50,771 nt of DNA from Acidimicrobiaceae bacterium (GCA_026710865.1 JAPOQG010000015.1:1-50771), one strand, 5' to 3'; shown: positions 22,971 to 33,883, counted from the first letter of the stretch. A program made the numbers and translations. The notes: a model not told the origin generated them from the letters alone.

Positions 22971-23386
22971 CGCTGCTCGTCGACGACAGGATCCTGGCTG
23001 GGCTGCTTCGGGGCGGCGACCCGCCCTGGCCGGACGAGCCGGTCTACACCACCGGATGCTGGTACGTCCGCCTGTGCCAGGCAGTGCTGGGCGCATCCGA
23101 GCGTGCCGGAGCGCTCTCCAGCGTGTTCGCCGACCAGCCTCCGGCGTTGCGGAGCAGAGCCCTCGCCAAACTGCTCGAACTGCCCCCGGAGATCGGGTTG
23201 GAGAGCCTGGGAACCCTGGGACCTCTCATCGGGAGTCTCCGGCACCGCCACCGGCTCAACCTGCTCGGCATCGAGGTTCTGGCGGCCGCGGTCCACCTCC
23301 AAGCCCGTGTGTGCCTGTCGTCGCCGTACCCGCGCCTGGAGGAGGCGCTCAGGATCGAACGCCTGCGGGTCGAGTCCGTCCAGTAG
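22967..23386 (+). CDS. PIN-like protein, putative toxin partner of the AbrB-type gene
   Basis: A 139-residue protein overlapping the AbrB-type gene by 4 nt. It starts TLLVDDRILAGLLRG, like the first strand and Asp pair of PIN domains. It ends HRLNLLGIEVLAAAVHLQARVCLSSPYPRLEEALRIERL, like the last helix and strand where PIN domains carry their acidic residues, but the usual Asp after the strand is replaced by a Ser-Ser-Pro stretch. In between are TTGCWYVRLCQAV and LPPEIGLESLGTLGPLI. Similar AbrB-linked proteins exist in other Actinobacteria from memory of the family layout. I infer a divergent PIN toxin; the catalytic set looks incomplete, so a non-nucleolytic role is possible. Confidence 0.6.
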   Translation: MTLLVDDRILAGLLRGGDPPWPDEPVYTTGCWYVRLCQAVLGASERAGALSSVFADQPPALRSRALAKLLELPPEIGLESLGTLGPLIGSLRHRHRLNLLGIEVLAAAVHLQARVCLSSPYPRLEEALRIERLRVESVQ

Positions 23387-23485
23387 CGCATCACGGGCGC
23401 GCCAAAGAACGAGGTCACAAAGCTCGAGTCAGCCATGCGCGCGACTGGCCGCGACCGGTGATACCGTCGCCGCCCGACCGTGAAA

Positions 23486-23503
23486 CGGGTCCGGTGAGGC
23501 CCG
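23486..23503 (+). promoter_or_regulatory. PyrR-binding hairpin in the pyr operon leader
   Basis: The RNA CGGGUCCGGUGAGGCCCG folds as CGGG/CCCG with an upper CC/GG stem closing a GGUGA loop. It matches the PyrR anti-antiterminator/binding-loop consensus (GUCC-N-GNGAGG-Y). It ends 4 nt before the GGGGAGG ribosome-binding site (23507-23513) of pyrR. No terminator hairpin with a U-run follows, so PyrR most likely represses translation initiation, as proposed for mycobacteria. A TACCGT hexamer at 23463-23468 may be the -10 element. Confidence 0.75.
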
Positions 23504-23518
23504 AACGGGGAGGACAGC

Positions 23519-24085
23519 ATGGCCGAACGAGAACGCCGCTTCACGGTGCCTCACACCAGCGGCACGTTCCGTGCCCGGACCCGGGTCATGACCGCCGACG
23601 ACGTGGAGCGGGCCGTCCGGCGCATGACCCACGAGGTGATCGAGCGCAACCACGGCACGCAGTCCCTGGTCGTGATCGGCCTGCAGACCGGCGGTGTCCC
23701 CATCGCGCACCGCATCGCCGAGACCCTGTCGGAGATAGAGGGAACCAACGTGGCGGTGGGCTCGCTCGACGTGGCCCTGCACCGCGACGACATAGGCCTG
23801 CGGCCCGTGCTGCCCCAGGCCGTCACCGACATTCCCACCGACCTCGACGGCAAGGTCGTCGTGCTCGCCGACGATGTCCTGTTCACCGGTCGCACCGTGC
23901 GGGCCGCGCTCGACGCGCTGCACAGCTGGGGCCGGCCCCGGGCCGTGCAACTGGCGGTGATGGTGGACAGGGGCCACAGGGAGCTGCCCATCCGTCCCGA
24001 CTATGTCGGCAAGAACCTCCCCACGAGCCGGTCCGAGATGGTCGACGTGGGCCCCGACGGGGTGTACCTGGGGGAGCTGGAATGA
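23519..24085 (+). CDS. pyrR: Bifunctional pyr operon regulator / uracil phosphoribosyltransferase
   Basis: Senses UMP/UTP and binds pyr leader RNA; most members also convert uracil plus PRPP to UMP. The 188-residue protein has a standard PRT fold. DDVERAVRRMTHEVIERN opens it, SLVVIGLQTGGVPIAHRIAETL follows, and the PRPP loop is VVVLADDVLFTGRTVRAALDAL (about 113-134). The closing RELPIRPDYVGKNLPTSRSE is diagnostic of PyrR. ATG 23519 is placed 5 nt behind GGGGAGG. The leader hairpin above implies autoregulation of the whole operon pyrR-pyrB-pyrC-carA-carB-pyrD-pyrF. Confidence 0.96.
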   Translation: MAERERRFTVPHTSGTFRARTRVMTADDVERAVRRMTHEVIERNHGTQSLVVIGLQTGGVPIAHRIAETLSEIEGTNVAVGSLDVALHRDDIGLRPVLPQAVTDIPTDLDGKVVVLADDVLFTGRTVRAALDALHSWGRPRAVQLAVMVDRGHRELPIRPDYVGKNLPTSRSEMVDVGPDGVYLGELE

Positions 24086-24120
24086 GCGTTCCCGCGGCCC
24101 GCAAAGGAGCGACTCCATGA
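24082..24120 (+). other. 12-codon bridging frame between pyrR and pyrB
   Basis: ATG 24082 overlaps the pyrR stop (ATGA); the frame MSVPAARKGATP ends with TGA 24118-24120, which overlaps the pyrB ATG 24117 (ATGA). The pyrB Shine-Dalgarno AAGGAG (24104-24109) lies inside it. Confidence 0.35.
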
Positions 24121-25088
24121 GCCCGCCAGGCCGCGACCGGCCGCGGCGGCACCTGCTGTCGATGAACGATCTGGTCCGTCCCGACATGGAGCGCATCCTC
24201 GACCTCACCGACTCGTTCGCGGAGGTGAGCGAGCGGGCCATGCCCCGGGTCCCGGCCCTGCGGGGCAAGACCGTGGCCTGGCTGTTCTACGAGGACAGCA
24301 CCCGCACCCGGCTGTCGTTCGAGGCGGCCGCCAAGCAGCTCTCGGCCGACACGCTGAACTTCACTGTTCGCTCGTCGTCGGTGAACAAGGGCGAGTCGGT
24401 GCGCGACACGGTGCAGACCATCGACGCCATGGGAATCGACGCCATCGTGGTGCGCCACTCCTGTGCCGGGGTTCCCCACCGGGTGGGGGACTGGATCGAC
24501 GCCTCGGTCATCAACGCCGGCGACGGCCGCCACGAGCATCCCACCCAGGCGCTGCTCGACCTGTACACCGCCCGGACCCACCTCGGCGGTCTCGACGGCG
24601 CCCGGGTGGCCATCGTCGGGGACATCCTGCACTCCCGGGTGGCCCGCTCCGATGTGCTCGCATTCGCGGCCATGGGCGCCGAGGTCACGCTGGTGGCCCC
24701 ACCCCCGCTGCTTCCCTCCAGCCTCGACGGATGGCCTGTGGCCGTCACCCACGACTTCGATTCCATCCTCGGCGAGATCGACATCTGCTACCTGCTGAGG
24801 ATGCAGATCGAACGTCAGGCCAGCGCCCTGGTGCCCTCGCTGAGGGAGTTCCGGGCCGAGTACGGCCTCGACTCGTCCCGGGCCGACCGCCTCGCCGAGG
24901 GCGCCCTCATCATGCACCCCGGGCCCATGAACCGGGGCGTGGAGATCGACGGCGACGTGGCCGACCGGCCCAACGCGGTGATCACCGAGCAGGTCGCCAA
25001 CGGGGTGGCCGTGCGCATGGCGGTGCTGTTCCTGCTCCTCGGCTCGGGCCTCGACCAGGCTGAGGGACAGCGGGAGGTGGCTGCATGA
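24117..25088 (+). CDS. pyrB: Aspartate carbamoyltransferase catalytic subunit
   Basis: Condenses carbamoyl phosphate with aspartate, the committed step of pyrimidine synthesis. The 323-residue protein contains the carbamoyl-phosphate motif YEDSTRTRLSFEAAAKQL (about 59-76), the SVNKGESVRDTVQT loop with Lys, and the family block DGRHEHPTQALLDLYT. IMHPGPMNRGVEIDGDVAD closes the aspartate site. Start ATG 24117 has AAGGAG at 24104-24109. No pyrI regulatory subunit is present. pyrC follows with an ATGA overlap. Confidence 0.97.
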   Translation: MSPPGRDRPRRHLLSMNDLVRPDMERILDLTDSFAEVSERAMPRVPALRGKTVAWLFYEDSTRTRLSFEAAAKQLSADTLNFTVRSSSVNKGESVRDTVQTIDAMGIDAIVVRHSCAGVPHRVGDWIDASVINAGDGRHEHPTQALLDLYTARTHLGGLDGARVAIVGDILHSRVARSDVLAFAAMGAEVTLVAPPPLLPSSLDGWPVAVTHDFDSILGEIDICYLLRMQIERQASALVPSLREFRAEYGLDSSRADRLAEGALIMHPGPMNRGVEIDGDVADRPNAVITEQVANGVAVRMAVLFLLLGSGLDQAEGQREVAA

Positions 25089-26422
25089 GCGCCCGGCTCA
25101 CTGCCGTGACTCCCCTCGGCACGATCGCGATCCGGGGCGGGACCGTGGTGGACTCCGCGGGCAGCCGCCGCGCCGACGTGGTGGTGGGCGACGGCCGGGT
25201 GACCGCGGTCGGCCCGGACACCGACGGCGGCCCGGCCGCCCACCGCACGCTGGATGCCTCCGGCTGCATCGTCGCCCCCGGGCTCGTCGATCTGCACGTC
25301 CACCTGCGCCAGCCGGGCCGCGAGGACGCCGAGACCATCGACACCGGAGCCAGGGGAGCCGCCCTCGGAGGCTTCACCGCGGTGGTGGCCATGCCCAACA
25401 CCGACCCGCCCATGGACTGCGCCGCAGTCGTGCGCGAGGTTCAGGAGCTGGGCGCAACGGCCTGCTGTGACGTGTATCCCTCGGCCGCCATCACGGTGGG
25501 GCGCCGGGGCTCGGAGCTCGCCCCCATGGCCGAGCTGGCGCGTCTGGGGGTGCGCGTGTTCACCGACGACGGCGACGGCGTGCAGGACGCCCAGGTCATG
25601 CGCCGGGCCTTGGAGTACGCGGGCGGCCTCGACCACCTCGCGGGCGGCGGGCGGGTCGTGCTGGCCCAGCACTGCGAGGTGGCCGAGCTCAGCGCGGGCG
25701 GGCACATGCACGAGGGCGCCTGGTCGAGCCGGCTGGGCCTGGGCGGCCAGCCCTCGGAGGCCGAGGAGCTGATGGTCATGCGCGACATCGCCCTGGCCCG
25801 CCTCACCGGATCACGGGTCCACTTCCAGCACCTGTCCACGGCCGGGTCGGTGGCCATGGTCAGAGCGGCCAAGGAGGCCGGCCTGCCGGTGACCGCGGAG
25901 GCCACCCCCCACCACTTCACCCTCACCGACGCAAGCTGCGCCGGCTACGACACCGTCTTCAAGGTCCATCCGCCGTTGCGCACCGACGACGACGTGGTCG
26001 CCATACGGGCCGGGCTGGCCGACGGGACCATCGACGCCATCGCCACCGACCACGCCCCCCACACCAGCACCGACAAGGAGAGGCCGTTCGACTCGGCGCC
26101 CCCGGGAATGCTGGGTCTGGAGACCGCTCTGGGGTTGGCCCTGACCGAGCTGGACCTGCCCGTCGAGCAGGTCCTGGCCCTCATGTCGTGGCAGCCGGCC
26201 GCCCTCGTTTCCATCGACGACAGCCACGGCGGGCCGATCGTGCCCGGAGCACCGGCCAACCTGTGCGTGATCGACCCCCAGGCCACCTGGACGGTGTCGG
26301 GCGCGGCCATGGCCAGCCCGAGTCGCAACACCCCGTACGAGGGACGGACGCTGCGGGGCCGGGTCCGCCACACTCTGCTGGCCGGCGAGCCCGTAGTGAT
26401 CGACGGTGAGCCGCAGCGATGA
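25085..26422 (+). CDS. pyrC: Dihydroorotase
   Basis: Zinc amidohydrolase closing carbamoyl aspartate to dihydroorotate. The 445-residue type I enzyme shows the metal motif LVDLHVHLRQPGREDAE (about 67-83), GGFTAVVAMPNTDPPMD, His ligands in AQHCEVAEL and VTAEATPHHFTLTD, and the catalytic ATDHAPHTSTDKE (around residue 321). PYEGRTLRGRVRHTLLAGEP is the usual C-terminal strand. It overlaps pyrB by ATGA. Its last ~50 bp are tandemly duplicated into the intergenic region before carA. Confidence 0.96.
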   Translation: MSARLTAVTPLGTIAIRGGTVVDSAGSRRADVVVGDGRVTAVGPDTDGGPAAHRTLDASGCIVAPGLVDLHVHLRQPGREDAETIDTGARGAALGGFTAVVAMPNTDPPMDCAAVVREVQELGATACCDVYPSAAITVGRRGSELAPMAELARLGVRVFTDDGDGVQDAQVMRRALEYAGGLDHLAGGGRVVLAQHCEVAELSAGGHMHEGAWSSRLGLGGQPSEAEELMVMRDIALARLTGSRVHFQHLSTAGSVAMVRAAKEAGLPVTAEATPHHFTLTDASCAGYDTVFKVHPPLRTDDDVVAIRAGLADGTIDAIATDHAPHTSTDKERPFDSAPPGMLGLETALGLALTELDLPVEQVLALMSWQPAALVSIDDSHGGPIVPGAPANLCVIDPQATWTVSGAAMASPSRNTPYEGRTLRGRVRHTLLAGEPVVIDGEPQR

Positions 26423-26474
26423 CCCGGCTCGCCGGCAAGCCGGTCGTGATCGACGGTGAGCCGCAGCGATGACC
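26396..26474 (+). repeat. 50-bp tandem duplication of the pyrC-carA junction
   Basis: GTGATCGACGGTGAGCCGCA followed by GCGATGACC occurs at 26396-26424 and at 26446-26474 (period 50). It includes the pyrC stop/ATG overlap. Flanking bases (GCCGGCGAGCCC versus GCCGGCAAGCCG) are similar too. The second copy carries the real carA start (26469). Confidence 0.9.
26419..26472 (+). other. 17-codon bridging frame between pyrC and carA
   Basis: ATG 26419 overlaps the pyrC stop and the frame MTRLAGKPVVIDGEPQR ends in TGA 26470-26472, overlapping the carA ATG. The peptide is a near copy of the PyrC C-terminus, as expected from the 50-bp duplication. Confidence 0.35.
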
Positions 26475-27554
26475 GCGCCGGAGCCCGCCCTGCTGGTGCT
26501 GAGCGACGGGGAGGTGTTCGAGGGCGAGGTCGCCGGCGCGCCCGCCGCGGTCGCCTCCGGCGAGGTCGTGTTCAACACGGTCATGAGCGGGTACCAGGAA
26601 GTGATCTCCGATCCCTCCTACGCGGGGCAGATGATCGCCTTCACCTATCCCCATATCGGCAACTACGGCACCAACGAGTCCGACTCGGAGTCGCCTCGGC
26701 CTCATTGCCGGGGTGTGATCGTGCGAGATCTGGTCCGGCGGGCGAGCAGCTGGCGGTCGACCGGCAGCCTCGACGACTACCTGTGCCGCCACCGCGTGCC
26801 CGCCATCACCGGGATCGACACCCGCCGGCTCACCCGCCGCATACGCGATGCAGGAGCCATGCCCGGAGCGTTCGGCACGGCCGACGAGGGCACTCTGCTG
26901 GCCGCGGCTCGCGCTGAGCCCGGCACCAGCGGCGTCGATCTGGTCAGCGAGGTCACCACCGGGCATCCCTACACAGTGGGCAGCGGCCCCCGCCACGTGG
27001 TGGCCTACGACCTGGGCATCAAGTCCACGATCCTGCACTGCCTGGGGGAGCTGGCCACCGTGACCGTCGTGCCCGCCCACACTCCCGCGGCGGAGGTGCT
27101 GGCGTCAGAGCCCGACGGCGTGTTCCTCAGCAACGGACCGGGCGACCCGGAACTGGCCGGCCCGGTGGTCGAGGCGATAGGGAGCCTCGTCGGCGAGGTC
27201 CCGGTCTTCGGGATCTGCCTGGGCCACCAGCTGCTGGCGCTGTCCCTCGGCGGGCGCACCTTCAAGATGCGCTTCGGCCATCACGGCGGCAATGTGCCCG
27301 TGCGCTGCACCGCCACCGGGCGCATCGAGATCACCAGCCAGAACCACAACTTCGCGGTGGAAGCAGGGTCGGTGCCGAACGTGACCGAGACCTACCTGTG
27401 CCTCAATGACAATGCCCTGGAGGGCCTGGCGGTCGACGGCGAGGCCGCCTTCGGCGTCCAGTACCACCCCGAGGCCGGACCGGGGCCCCATGACGCCCGG
27501 CACCATTTCGCTGACTTCGCCGAGATGATGGACCGCTGCCGTGCCGCGGCGTGA
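26469..27554 (+). CDS. carA: Carbamoyl-phosphate synthase small (glutaminase) subunit
   Basis: Hydrolyses glutamine and channels ammonia to CarB. The 361-residue protein has the N-terminal CPSase small domain (LSDGEVFEGEVAGA, GEVVFNTVMSGYQEVISDPSY, GNYGTN) and a class I glutamine amidotransferase domain. There the nucleophile Cys is in VFGICLGHQLLAL (about 245-257) and the His/Glu pair in GVQYHPEAGPGPHD (near 331-333). FMRFGHHGGN-like KMRFGHHGGN and EITSQNHNFAV are present. ATG 26469 is the second copy of a duplicated junction. Confidence 0.97.
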   Translation: MTAPEPALLVLSDGEVFEGEVAGAPAAVASGEVVFNTVMSGYQEVISDPSYAGQMIAFTYPHIGNYGTNESDSESPRPHCRGVIVRDLVRRASSWRSTGSLDDYLCRHRVPAITGIDTRRLTRRIRDAGAMPGAFGTADEGTLLAAARAEPGTSGVDLVSEVTTGHPYTVGSGPRHVVAYDLGIKSTILHCLGELATVTVVPAHTPAAEVLASEPDGVFLSNGPGDPELAGPVVEAIGSLVGEVPVFGICLGHQLLALSLGGRTFKMRFGHHGGNVPVRCTATGRIEITSQNHNFAVEAGSVPNVTETYLCLNDNALEGLAVDGEAAFGVQYHPEAGPGPHDARHHFADFAEMMDRCRAAA

Positions 27555-27586
27555 CGAGATGAATCAGACCCCCGGAGGCCGATGCC

Positions 27587-27600
<14 letters not shown>
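27541..27600 (+). repeat. 46-bp offset duplication at the carA-carB junction
   Basis: TGCCGTGCCGCGGCGTGACGA at the carA end and TGCCGTGCCCCGGCGTGACGA at the carB start differ at one base and are offset by 46 bp. From GTG 27541, overlapping the carA end by 14 nt, a 19-codon frame runs to TGA 27600, which overlaps the carB start by the same 14 nt. Confidence 0.7.
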
Positions 27601-30931
<3,331 letters not shown>

Positions 30932-31852
30932 ATGGCCGACCTGACCGCGCAGGTCGGCAGCATTGTGCTGCGGGCACCGGTCATGACGGCGTCGGGTGCG
31001 TCGGGCCACGGAGCCGAGCTGGCGCCCTACGGGCCGCTAAGCGACCTCGGCGCGGTGGTGGTGAAGTCGCTCAGCGACGGACCCTGGCCGGGCAACCCGC
31101 CGCCCAGACTGCACCCGTTGCGCTCCCCGGCTGCGGGGATGATCAACAGCGTGGGGCTTCAGGGCCCGGGGGCGGAGGCCTGGCTCGCTGATGACCTGCC
31201 CGCCCTCGTCGACGCCGGCGCCGACGTGGTGGCCAGCATCTGGGGCGACACTGTCGACGCCTACCGCCGTGCTGCCGAGCTGCTGGCTGCAGGGCCTCCC
31301 CAGATCGTTGCGGTCGAGGTGAACGTGTCCTGCCCCAACACCGAGGACGGCATGCGGATGTTCGCCCACTCGGCGGAGGCGACCGAGGCCGTGCTGGCCG
31401 CCACCGCGGGATGCGGGCGCCCCCGCTGGGCCAAGCTCAGCCCCAACACTCCGGAGCTGGTGGCTGTGGCCGCGGCTGCGGTGCGGGGCGGTGCGGAGGC
31501 GGTGGTGTTGACCAACACGCTGTCCGGGCTGGTCATCGACATCGAGAAGCGGCGCCCGGCTCTCGGCGGGCTGCGCGGCGGCGTGAGCGGCGCCGCGCTG
31601 CATCCAGTGGCGGTACGGGCCGTCTTCGACGTTCACGAGGCGCTTCCGGCGGTCCCCATAGTCGGTGTCGGCGGTGTGGCCGGCGGCGCGGACGCGGTCG
31701 AGATGCTGATGGCCGGCGCGTCCGCGGTGCAGGTGGGCACGGCCATATTCGCTGACCCCCGGGCTCCGTGGAAAGTTCTCGCCGAGTTGCGGCAATGGTG
31801 TGACGGCAGCGGCGTGGCGAGCCTGGCCGAGCTGATCGGAGCAGCTCACTAG
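30932..31852 (+). CDS. pyrD: Dihydroorotate dehydrogenase, class 1B-like
   Basis: FMN enzyme oxidising dihydroorotate to orotate. The 306-residue protein has the class 1 catalytic base Cys in AVEVNVSCPNTEDG (about 130-136), the Lys in VVVKSLSDGPWPGNPPPRLH, WAKLSPNTPELVAVAAAAVR, and the phosphate-binding IVGVGGVAGGADAVEMLMAGASAVQVGTA. This pattern is class 1B. That form normally works with the iron-sulfur/FAD subunit PyrK, but no pyrK is found between carB and pyrF or elsewhere in the window, so the electron acceptor is open. ATG directly follows the carB TAG. Confidence 0.93.
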   Translation: MADLTAQVGSIVLRAPVMTASGASGHGAELAPYGPLSDLGAVVVKSLSDGPWPGNPPPRLHPLRSPAAGMINSVGLQGPGAEAWLADDLPALVDAGADVVASIWGDTVDAYRRAAELLAAGPPQIVAVEVNVSCPNTEDGMRMFAHSAEATEAVLAATAGCGRPRWAKLSPNTPELVAVAAAAVRGGAEAVVLTNTLSGLVIDIEKRRPALGGLRGGVSGAALHPVAVRAVFDVHEALPAVPIVGVGGVAGGADAVEMLMAGASAVQVGTAIFADPRAPWKVLAELRQWCDGSGVASLAELIGAAH

Positions 31853-31878
31853 CGGCTGCCGAGGGTTCTAATGAGGGG

Positions 31879-32604
31879 ATGGCCGGCGCCATGGAGAAGA
31901 ATCGAGGCATGGAGGAGCTGCCGATGGACGAAGCGGTGCGCGATCGGCTCGCGGTAGCGCTCGATGTTGACGACCTGGTGGCGGCGACCCGTCTGGCCCG
32001 ATCCCTCGCTGGATACTTCCGCGTCGCCAAGATCGGCCTGGAGCTGTACACGGCTGCGGGTCCCGAAGCCATCGGGGCCATGATCGATCTCGGCTACGAC
32101 GTCTTCTGCGACCTGAAGCTCCACGACATCCCCACCACCGTGAACAGGGCAGCCCGCGTCGTGGGCGAGTTCGGCGTGTCATACCTGACGATCCATGCCG
32201 CGGGCGGCACCGAGATGCTTCAGGCCGGCGTTGAAGGGCTGGCCGAGGGAGGGGCCCGCCCCGCGGGAGTGCTGGCCGTCACCGTGCTCACCAGCGAGGC
32301 CGAGGTCGCCGCCACCCGGGATCTGGTGGCCGATCGCATGGAGGTCGCGTTCGAGGCCGGGTGTGCCGGCGTGGTATGCGCCGCCCCCGATCTGACCGCG
32401 ACCCGCCACATCCGACCGGAGTTGATCCGGGCCGTTCCGGGCATCCGGCTGGCGGGTGACTCCGTGGACGACCAGCGCCGGGTGGCCTCACCGGTCCAGG
32501 CCCTGGCTGCCGGCGCGGACCTGCTGGTCGTGGGCAGGCCCGTGACCAGGGCGGCCGATCCCGTCGAGGCGGCCGAGCGCCTGCATCGCAGTTTCCGGCA
32601 GTAG
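31879..32604 (+). CDS. pyrF: Orotidine 5'-phosphate decarboxylase
   Basis: Last step to UMP. The 241-residue protein is the subfamily 1 (bacterial short) form: RLAVALDVDDLVAATRLARSL, the catalytic DxKxxD in VFCDLKLHDIPTTVNRAARV (about 75-94), TIHAAGGTEMLQAG and PGIRLAGDSVDDQRRVASP near the phosphate-binding loop, then LLVVGRPVTRAADPVEAAER. ATG 31879 lies 6 nt after TCTAAT (31867-31872), a possible leaderless start. ATG 31924 (MDEAVRDRLAVALD), with GGAGGAG 13 nt upstream, may instead be the translational start. Last gene of the pyr cluster. Confidence 0.95.
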   Translation: MAGAMEKNRGMEELPMDEAVRDRLAVALDVDDLVAATRLARSLAGYFRVAKIGLELYTAAGPEAIGAMIDLGYDVFCDLKLHDIPTTVNRAARVVGEFGVSYLTIHAAGGTEMLQAGVEGLAEGGARPAGVLAVTVLTSEAEVAATRDLVADRMEVAFEAGCAGVVCAAPDLTATRHIRPELIRAVPGIRLAGDSVDDQRRVASPVQALAAGADLLVVGRPVTRAADPVEAAERLHRSFRQ

Positions 32605-32670
32605 CGCTGCTGGAGTTCCTGCGCTTGAAGCGAACGGCGCGTACTGGTGGCGCGATAGCGCTAGCTCAGC

Positions 32671-32676
32671 TAATCT
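32671..32676 (+). promoter_or_regulatory. -10 box TAATCT of mihF
   Basis: TAATCT is 8 nt before ATG 32685. Upstream, TAGCGCTA and AGCTCAGCT form short palindromic stretches that could bind a regulator. Confidence 0.45.
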
Positions 32677-32684
32677 CGTACCCC

Positions 32685-32996
32685 ATGGCTCAACCCTTTT
32701 CCATTTCAGACGAGGTTCGCCGCGAGGCGCTGATCAAGGCTGCCGCGGTCCGGCGGGAGCGTGCGGAGCTTCGCAACCAGCTCAAGGCCGGCGACGTCTC
32801 ACTGTCGGATCTGCTCGGCCGCGTCGATGACGACACCGTCGGCAAGATGAAGGTGCTGGCCGTGCTCGAATCGCTGCCCGGTGTGGGCAAGGTGAAGGCA
32901 CGCAAGGCGATGGAGCGGATCGGGATCTCCGACAGCCGCCGCCTGCGCGGGCTGGGGAGCAGGCAGAGGGGTCAGCTGCTCGAGGACTTCGGCTGA
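32685..32996 (+). CDS. mihF: Integration host factor, actinobacterial type (mIHF)
   Basis: A 103-residue nucleoid protein specific to Actinobacteria, unrelated to HU-like IHF. The long N-terminal helix is SDEVRREALIKAAAVRRERAELRNQLKAG, followed by VSLSDLLGRVDDDTVGKMKVLAVLESLPGVGKVKARKAMERIGI, the helix-two-turns-helix DNA-binding unit, and SDSRRLRGLGSRQRGQLLEDF. The longer upstream frame is rejected because the family begins at MAQPF-like sequence and a TAATCT box sits 8 nt before ATG 32685. The location just before gmk is the family hallmark. Confidence 0.93.
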   Translation: MAQPFSISDEVRREALIKAAAVRRERAELRNQLKAGDVSLSDLLGRVDDDTVGKMKVLAVLESLPGVGKVKARKAMERIGISDSRRLRGLGSRQRGQLLEDFG

Positions 32997-33051
32997 TCGA
33001 CAGGAGGTCCCGCGCGCCGCGGTCGATACGGCCGATCAGCGCTGACCTCGG

Positions 33052-33057
33052 TAGCCT
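33052..33057 (+). promoter_or_regulatory. -10 box TAGCCT of gmk, leaderless type
   Basis: TAGCCT is 6 nt before GTG 33064. If functional, translation would start inside the flank of the dispersed element that follows. Confidence 0.5.
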
Positions 33058-33063
33058 CGCGGG

Positions 33064-33783
33064 GTGACCTCGCTAAGAGGCCGAGCGAACAGGCGGGCGA
33101 ATCCACCGCATACGGGCGAGGCCGTGGCCCGAGCGGCCCGTGAGCGCAGCGAACAGGAGCGGGAATCGCCGCGCCGCGACGCGACGAGTTCTCGCGTGTC
33201 CGCGCATGCTCTAGAGGGCCGATCGGTCATCATCGTCTCCGGCCCGGGGGGTGTGGGCAAGGGCACGATCGTCGAGTTGCTCCTGGACCGCGACCCGCAG
33301 CTGTGGCTGTCGCAGTCGTGGACCACCCGTCCCCGCCGGCCCTCAGAGCCGGCCGACGCCTACCGGTTCGTGGACCGCGCCACCTTCGAGGCCGCCATCG
33401 CGGCCGGTGGCTTCCTCGAGTGGGTGGAGTTCCTCGACTACCTGCAGGGCACCCCGGTTCCGGACCCTCCCGAGGGAGCCGACGTGCTGCTCGAGATCGA
33501 CGTGCGCGGGGGGTGCCAGGTTCAGGGACTGCTGCCCGGTGCCCTGCTGGTCTTCGTCGACGCGCCCAGCCCTGAGCATCAGCGGGCCCGGCTCGAGCTC
33601 AGGGGCGACGATCCCGAGACCATCGCTCGCCGGATGAAGAAGACCGCCTCCGAGCGGGCCGAGGCTCTCAAGATGGGCTACGAGATAGTCGTGAACGACG
33701 ACTTGATCCGGGCCGTGGAGGCGATCGAGGGCATCATCGCCTCGGACCGGGCGCGGCGCCGGTCGATCTCGGCGCGAACCTGA
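33064..33783 (+). CDS. gmk: Guanylate kinase, possibly with a repeat-encoded N-terminal extension
   Basis: Phosphorylates GMP to GDP. The kinase core begins near residue 52: SVIIVSGPGGVGKGTIVELL (P-loop), SWTTRPRRPSEPADAYRFVD (GMP-binding), FLEWVEFLDYLQGTPVPDPP with a shortened GMP lid, VLLEIDVRGG, then ARRMKKTASERAEA. GTG 33064 follows a TAGCCT box by 6 nt and gives 239 residues, of which about 40 (RGRANRRANPPHTGEAVARAARERSEQERE) are encoded by copy B of the dispersed element. GTG 33196 would give a normal-sized 195-residue kinase but has no promoter or ribosome-binding site. I keep the longer form with reservation. rpoZ follows. Confidence 0.9.
   Translation: MTSLRGRANRRANPPHTGEAVARAARERSEQERESPRRDATSSRVSAHALEGRSVIIVSGPGGVGKGTIVELLLDRDPQLWLSQSWTTRPRRPSEPADAYRFVDRATFEAAIAAGGFLEWVEFLDYLQGTPVPDPPEGADVLLEIDVRGGCQVQGLLPGALLVFVDAPSPEHQRARLELRGDDPETIARRMKKTASERAEALKMGYEIVVNDDLIRAVEAIEGIIASDRARRRSISART
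33077..33195 (+). repeat. Dispersed ~120-bp element, copy B, inside the 5' part of gmk
   Basis: Box 1 GAGGCCGAGCGAACAGGCGG at 33077-33096; core with CGAGGCCGTGGCCCGAGCGG and CCCGTGAGCGCAGCGAAC to about 33165; box 3 GCGACGCGAC at 33176-33185. Box 1 to box 3 is 99 nt, against 100 in copies A and C. The element is open in the gmk frame. Confidence 0.85.
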
Positions 33784-33840
33784 CCGCCGCGGCTCGATCG
33801 CGGCTCCGGTCAATCCGCCCGGAACTCCCGGTGCCGCTGG

Positions 33841-33846
33841 TAGCGT
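33841..33846 (+). promoter_or_regulatory. Possible -10 box TAGCGT of rpoZ
   Basis: TAGCGT would start a ~30-nt leader that contains GGAG (33874-33877) before ATG 33884. It lies in the 100-bp gap after gmk. Confidence 0.35.
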
Positions 33847-33883
33847 GAGGCTTCCCTAGTCGGCCGATCCAGCGGAGCGCGCC

